The notes under the pieces are model-generated. The model did no database searches. It was given only the letters and a program-made list of their open reading frames with translations, and was not told the origin of the DNA. From Polytrichum commune (taxonomy: Eukaryota > Streptophyta > Polytrichopsida > Polytrichales > Polytrichaceae): a stretch of 64,000 nucleotides of DNA. This document shows positions 58,017 to 64,000 of this stretch, in pieces. Location: the NCBI GenBank assembly GCA_950295325.1, contig OX485807.1, positions 21,735,666 to 21,799,665 of the forward strand. Reading direction: 5' to 3'. The position numbers were made by a program, and so were the translations under genes. Position 1 is the stretch's first letter. Each line of letters opens with the position of its first letter.

Positions 58017-59834
58017 ACCTAGGCTCCTCTTCTATGTCATCATCAACACTACTTCAGTAATAATCCATCGTCTGTCGTAGAAGTAGAACTACTTGACCTC
58101 TTAAATTAAGAACGCTGTGTCCACAAGTTCCTGTACGCCATGAACAAAAGCAATTGCAATCACTCGACCAAGTGAATCGATTGTAGATGTGCACGCTCTG
58201 ATGGCACTCAATGCACCCAAAAGTGGTGCAAGGTTCATGACCTGTTGCATGTGTGATGTCTATCTGGGAATATCGAACAAAAAGCTGGCACATCTTGTGC
58301 CACAGTTACCGATAGGTCAAAATGAACATGTGCCCGATCTTCCAGTTAAGCTATATGAGGTAGGAGAGATCCAACCAGGTCATATATATACGGATGGAAA
58401 AAACAATTGAAGGCGTGGTATGAGGAAGAGAACGTCAAAAAGGCAGCCTTTCAAAATCCCCTAATCCCCAGCATACATAGATAACGAGAGAGAGAACTTA
58501 TTTATGTTACCGTATCAAGACTTTTGCATTTCAAGTTGACAGTATGAGGTACATGCCATCCTTTCCGGGGCCACAGTAATCCAAACAGAGAAGAAGATAA
58601 AAACATTCCGGAAAAACCTCTGGTGACAGTCGAAGAAGTAGCCTCTTTTTGAACGGGTAAATTAGGTGAAACTTAGCAAGAACCTCTGCCCTTGCCAGAA
58701 AACCCTAAATGGGTCTCCCCCCTTGTCAGTTCTGTAACCTCTCTTCCAAATGATGAGCTTTAGGAGGGATAAAAAGTAGTAACATGTAGGCTTCAAGATC
58801 AGGAGTGAAGTAGGAGTATTGATGAAATCACTGAGGAAAGCGGCAGACTCCTAACTTAGCATCTATGGACTCAGAGGGACCCGGAAACAAACAGAATCAC
58901 AACATCCGAGTAGACTGAACTGACATAAGGTTACATTCACAACATCCAGAGCAAGTGGTCGCCTGAAACTCTGTTTCAAGCTGCCACCGAGGTCCAGAAG
59001 ACAAACCTAGGAAGAGACATCCTCACCCTTAAGGAGGAATTGTATGCCAATGAGACGAAGTGAGAAAACAAATAGTGACGGACTCCCGCGAAAGCCGCAA
59101 CCCCCACAGACGTAATTACATCCATGTCCATCATAATTCACATGCATAACACTCAAACGTCCAGCAGATGACACAAGAACCTCACTCCTCTTACAAGAAA
59201 CTAAACTAACTCGGATGTTGTTGGAATTGACGGAATCGAGTAAACAATCGGCCGATCAATACTTCATCCAGGATGATGAACTAGCCCTAGAGTGTGGTGA
59301 GTCAGGTCAATCACTAGGAGCACACCAATCAACCAAACCTTTGTGGAAGCCTCCAAAAAACGGCAGCCTACCTACATCACAAACTTGAAGACTTGAGTAA
59401 AAGCTATGGTGGAGCCCATACCGCAAAGAGCAGGGAAAACAGATGATCAGAGAGAGGTAAGCTTAAGCTTAGCAGGAAACCGTAAAGGAATGCAAAACAA
59501 GAGCAACACTTGAGCAAACGGCGCTTAAGTCTCAACTTGGTCAGCAGCAAGCTTGAGAGAAAGCGAGAAAGAATTAGTTTGCTCTAAAGGCCAATAAGCA
59601 CATAAGTAACCAGCTTGTTGAAGCGCGCAGACATACAGGCTGAACTTGAAGCATCCGTGTAAGGTTACACCAGCTTGTGCAAACGGCTTAAGATACACCC
59701 GCGCCCATGGCCTCCGACAGCCTGCGCACGGCAGGGCAGGCAAGGTTGGGAGAGATGATGAAGACTTATTAACGCCACCCCAAGATGATTACGAAGTTTC
59801 AAATAACCTAAGGGCCACTCCACACACGAGACTG
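58017..59834 (-). promoter_or_regulatory. Upstream region of MAX2
   Basis: No coding frame with family similarity on either strand. An AAACCCTA telo-box lies near 58699-58706, about 685 bases before the MAX2 ATG; telo-boxes occur in many plant promoters, but chance occurrence is likely. No TATA box was chosen with confidence. Confidence 0.3.
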
Positions 59835-60185
59835 ACAGCCCGTGACCAATTCTCTTCAAGCACTCTCATTGGTGGAAAAGGCGGAGCCCGTCCAAGTTCG
59901 CTTCACACTACGCTTGAGGGCCCAACGGAGTATGAGAGTGCAAGATGGATGTAAAGTGTACATGGATTCCTACATGGCATCAAATGGATCATGTTTCATG
60001 GTCACTGGGACTATTTTCAAACACCATCTCTTGGAGGTAGGCCTAACACAAAACCGGGAGACCGTGGCATTTCTGAATGCTCACAACCGTTGATTTATTC
60101 TATTATATCATGGTTGAGGACCCGCACAAATGGAAATTCATTGAAATAGCATTTGGTTGAGGGCCCAGCACATATCACTTCACAC
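59835..60185 (+). repeat. Dispersed repeat family, copy 2
   Basis: Direct-orientation partner of 39121-39460 with roughly four of five bases matching by eye over about 320 bp. No terminal inverted repeat, poly(A) tail or target duplication was recognised, so its class is open. Confidence 0.8.
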
Positions 60186-60372
60186 TGCACTTGAAAGTTT
60201 GTGACCACGCTACATGATTTTGGAAGTGTCTTGGGACAGCCTTTGGACACTTTCTTTTGGGCTCTAAACAATTTCATGGTCACGGTTTTTGGGCTCGTGT
60301 GTGAAGTGACCCTAAAGGATTGGAAGAACAACGGTGCAAGAGAGCTAAACCCACAACCTCCGAAGTGCATAC

Positions 60373-61296
60373 CAGTGTTGAACGGGTATCTGTCCAGCAC
60401 ACGGGTTTGTAAAAGGGTATGTACATTGGTTTGTGATACCAGCTTGAACTACCAAGCAGTGCGCAAATACCAGGTTCATACCCGGGCCCTGGACTCACTG
60501 CCAACCCTAAACCTGGTCACTAACCCGTACCTTGCTCAACGATGAGCTTGGAAACCCTTAAACATGCACGTCTTTGTTCATTATGCCTGCTTCCGGCGAT
60601 GTACGGGTTTGTTGTGTGCACAACGTACTACAAGTAGTGGAGCTTTGTTGCTGGGGTTAAGCTAGCAACGTTGATTAATGTGGGAGAGAGGGTGTTGCAC
60701 CTTCAAGAAGAGGTAATTCCGTTTTGTCTTTGCTTGAAGCACCAACTTCATATAACAACTAGGGTTTGTGTTTGCTAAACAAGTTTAGTGAAGAGGAGTT
60801 GATTGCAGCGGGTGAGCTAGAGTGAGATTTAGCTTGAGGGCATTGTTTGATTGTTTTTTATCAATTCAATTTTGTTTGATTAAACTGATGTTGGTCGAAG
60901 TAGTCCATGTTGATCCGATTCAATACTTAGTCAAGCATGACAATTTGATAAATTCAAATCATGATTCAATTTGATCAGTTTGCTCAAGTTCATGCTTCAT
61001 CTGTTTTGGATTTTTTATTTTTTATTTTATTAAATTATTAAATAAATAAATTCTCTCTTAAAAACCTTAAAATGACATACCATACCCTTGCACTGGGCAC
61101 CCTGGAATATGAAAAAAAATCACACCATAACATGTACCCTAAAATTCAAGAAATTTTACAAGACCACATACACATACCCTGCCTTGAAAATACAAAACCT
61201 TTGTAATATCAATACCTCGATGTTCTACATTTCCAAGAAATTTTCAAAAACCAGGCCTCCCCTGTATGCACTTTACAACATACCCGTTCAACACTG
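60373..61296. mobile_element. Non-autonomous hAT element with perfect 8-bp target duplication
   Basis: The ends are perfect 17-base inverted repeats (CAGTGTTGAACGGGTAT at 60373-60389 and its inverse at 61280-61296). GTGCATAC flanks both ends directly (60365-60372 and 61297-61304), an exact 8-bp duplication as made by hAT transposases. The 924-bp interior has no transposase frame and is A+T-rich near 61010-61060. Confidence 0.93.
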
Positions 61297-61304
61297 GTGC
61301 ATAC

Positions 61305-62387
61305 CAATGAGGGAAAACCCACAAATGTACAAAAGTTATTTTAGTTGAACCCCCACCACTATTACCAATGTAAAGGGGGTCTACATTGATTATCTCAAAT
61401 TAGGTGAGGGTGGTACTAGGTAATCGGTGTCCACAAAGATTTTTGGGCATAAACGGTTATGATCCTAGCATTTCCAAGTCGAACCAATTGCATGTTGTGA
61501 TCTTTCGGTTTTTCTTTATTAATTTGAGGTATATTCCATGAATTCCTCTCAAACGATTGGTGTTCTTCATGGAGACTTAAACTTCAACTGGCCATTTCTC
61601 ATACTCAACCGGTTCATCTATAACTAGCAGTTGGTTCTCCTAGTTTGTTGGTACTAATTTCCAAAGCACACACTATTTAGCCAAATCTCAAAGTTATCGA
61701 GGGCTGAAATTTTAAATGAGTGACACTAAATTCATAAATACATGCTCATTTACCAGAGATTTCAAGAAAGTTAGCGCATGCTCTAAGGTGTTTGTGGAGT
61801 GATGAGAAAAAACCCATTTATATGGAAACCCATGTTTGTCAATAATATAGTACCAAGTGCCAATACTTTCAATGAATAGTGGCAAGTCCTTGTACTTTCA
61901 GCGAATAATGTTGTTGTGAATAGTATCGGGATGGACAATGCTTGCTAGATCTTTTGACAACACTAATTTCATAGCATAAAGAAATTTAGTATCACCTTCA
62001 CTAATTTCCCATAGCCATTATTAGCCCTCCCTCATTACCTAGGATAATTAATGTAGTAAAAACATGACTCTCATATCTTTGTGGTTTATTCATCTCAAAT
62101 AGGTCCCTCTAGACTAATTTAAGACCACATATGTTAATTTTTTTTAAAACCTTGTATGCTATAATAAAATATCTTGCATTTTCGTTAGGGATAAAGATAT
62201 TAGGGGCCCAGCTCAAAGAGATGGGCATCTACCCTTGGTCAAAAGGTAAAGGAAGGGAAGTTGAGCTACTAAGCTTAGCCCAGTTGACAATGAGACACCC
62301 AACCCATCACAATAACAGTTGCAAACAATACCAGATTCTGGCACTCAATCCCCCCACCTGACCCACTTAGGACTAGTTGACGAACAC
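61305..62387. other. No gene recognised
   Basis: A+T-rich non-coding sequence with short frames and no recognisable repeat ends. Confidence 0.4.
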
Positions 62388-62389
62388 TA

Positions 62390-62795
62390 CACTAAATATT
62401 GTATTTAGTGCCACCATTTCTATTTATCTTGCTCAATACTAATTGTAAAGTGCCCATGTAGTGCCACTAACACTAACTATAAACCTAACATCATTTGTCA
62501 GTCCTCGTTTAAATAAAAATAATAAATAAATTGGGTGTTACATACTTACAATGTTGCAAATAATGCCACTCACTAAGTGATTTTTCATCCAAATTTCAAT
62601 CGTCCATTATAATATTTCATTATCATAAGTGTCAAGATGCAAAATAATAGCAAACTTTGTTCAATAATTAGCATGTGAATGAACGACTTGTAAGTTAGAA
62701 TGACATTATTTGTAAACTTATTTATGAAAAGTGTCATTATCAAAGTTACCACAATGGCATAGGATATTGTATGAGACTAAGTACAATATTTAGTG
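62390..62795. mobile_element. MITE with TA target duplication (Tc1/mariner or Stowaway-like)
   Basis: CACTAAATATTGTA at 62390-62403 is repeated in inverted form at 62782-62795, and TA lies outside both ends (62388-62389, 62796-62797). The element is 406 bp, non-coding and A+T-rich. An internal GTGTCATTATCAAAGTT near 62728 is reminiscent of the Tigger-like terminal repeat at 45588, but the match is short. Confidence 0.7.
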
Positions 62796-62797
62796 TA

Positions 62798-64000
62798 ACA
62801 TGTCATTGACTAAGTATTGATATTCATGGGGTTTTCTTCAAAGTTTGGTCTACTTCTCCACTGGATTGGTTTGGGCATCTTGTGTAGGATTCAATCTTGG
62901 GTCTATGGCTTTTGGTGTTGTGCTTAGTTGGGTAGTATAGAAAGTTGGTGGTTAGAGAAAGAGGGGGGAGGGAGGGGAGAGAGATGTAGCGATGGAGATG
63001 GTGACATGTATATTTGTGTATGGGTCGCAATGGATATTGGGGAGGTGTACATGTTTTCAATGTATTGTAGGTCATTAGTTTGTGATTGTAGGTAGTGTTT
63101 GCAGTGTACTTTTTGGCGGTATTCATGTGTGGCGTGAGTGTAGTGATTTGTAAGGACGAGTTCGTTATGTGCCAAGTTGTAGTATGTTTGGTTGTGGAAG
63201 AGGTCTTCTTTTGATTCTTGGAAGTCTTACTTGTCATTGTATCCTATGTCATTGTGAGTGGCATAGGCACATGTGTTTGGAGTTCATGATACTAGTGGAG
63301 TTAGGTGTGTAATCAATTTGGGCATCATAGATGGCATGTATGATATAAGTTTGTGAGTTTGGGTCGTGTTGATAAATGGGGAGTGAGGGTTGGGTGGGGG
63401 TGGGTGGGTGGGTATTTAGGGAGGAGGGTGAGATTATTTGTTTATGGATACAAGGGGGTGTGCATTGTGTATTGCATCAACAATGTGTGTAGCAAAATAG
63501 TCTTCTAGCATCAGCAAAGGCCTAGCTAGGGTTTGTTTGCTTTATCATACATTTGTCATATTGTAATTTGGAGGTTTATGGAGTGAGGATGTGGGTGCAT
63601 GTGGAGTCAATTATGTTTCTAAGAGTGGTGAGCTGTTGATTGAGGAGGGCGGTATGGTGCTAGTTATTTGTTTTAGGAATTAGGTGGAAACAAGACCTCA
63701 ATTGAACTAGAAGTTTTTAATTGAGTGAGTTTGAATAAGCTATTGCCTCGAGATATTAGGAAATAGTAATGGGAAGGACTATGATTTGATAGAAAGGGAT
63801 GTGTATTTATAAATTTGCACGTGTTCATTGAAGGACATTCTTTCTCTCTCGCTTGCTCCTCGCAATATGTAATCTATGACAACACTCTCAACTTTGTAAA
63901 GTCTTACTCTTCAAATGTACACTTAGACTTCTTGTCTATAGCATTATGTGTGTTTTGGAAGTTGTGAGACTATTAACTATTTTTTCGAGAAATTAAAGTG
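62798..64000. other. No gene recognised; G-rich tract
   Basis: Open frames on the minus strand (62824-63237) are low-complexity and lack support. Purine-rich strand asymmetry is marked from about 62930 to 63660 (long runs of G and A on the plus strand). See the separate G-quadruplex entry. Confidence 0.35.
63387..63420 (+). other. G-quadruplex-prone tract
   Basis: GGGTTGGGTGGGGGTGGGTG and further GGG groups give at least six runs of three or more G separated by one to three bases, well above the four-run minimum of a quadruplex motif. It lies in non-coding sequence. Confidence 0.75.

Noticed and set aside
62824-63237. 137-codon Thr/Lys-rich minus-strand frame
   Set aside because: Arises from the purine-rich strand bias; no domain and no plausible start context.

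Overview
The window reads as nuclear DNA of a land plant. It holds GT-AG intron-split genes, plant-only gene families (a MAX2-type F-box protein, a hevein-domain class IV chitinase), a plant-like U6 snRNA sequence and plant-type CACTA, hAT, Tigger, MULE-like and LINE remnants. Gene density is low: four convincing protein genes in 64 kb, the rest mostly decayed mobile DNA. The single-exon MAX2 with a non-canonical central insert and the TE-rich spacing make me lean towards a non-seed plant (moss or lycophyte), but this is inference and I cannot name a species.

Layout. 1-1.85 kb: fragment of a CACTA (En/Spm) TNP2 transposase on the minus strand, running off the left edge. 3.17-7.53 kb: a large foldback structure in which arrays of about 344-bp units, each carrying a near-perfect 51-bp palindrome, face each other across a core encoding a broken unknown protein. 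7.5-8.1 kb: a CACTA second-ORF-like fragment, followed by decayed sequence to 13.6 kb and a hAT-like non-autonomous element. 16.08-23.05 kb: a nine-exon P4-ATPase (ALA1-like lipid flippase). 24.69-31.52 kb: a 14-exon TTC38-type TPR protein, same strand, with two related 374-bp MITEs in its introns. 32.2-36.35 kb: an inverted pair of dispersed repeats enclosing a decayed protein-kinase-like sequence. 36.64-38.62 kb: a three-exon class IV chitinase on the minus strand. 39-55.5 kb: no intact gene; a MULE-like MITE, a hAT transposase remnant, a short Tigger/pogo element with complete ends, a U6 snRNA sequence joined directly to a 5'-truncated LINE, and dispersed repeats. 55.58-58.02 kb: intronless MAX2 on the minus strand. 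58-64 kb: a non-autonomous hAT element with a perfect 8-bp target duplication, a TA-flanked MITE and a G-quadruplex-prone tract.

The four genes do not form a pathway or operon: membrane lipid transport, a TPR protein of unknown role, cell-wall/defence chitin hydrolysis, and strigolactone/karrikin signalling through SCF-mediated protein turnover. The most unusual observations are the U6-LINE chimera, the foldback array with the same in-frame stop in both core arms, the kinase-like remnant between inverted repeats, and a MITE insertion whose empty site survives in a neighbouring duplicate copy. Exon coordinates are my own splice-site reading checked by phase and family similarity; no alignment program was run.
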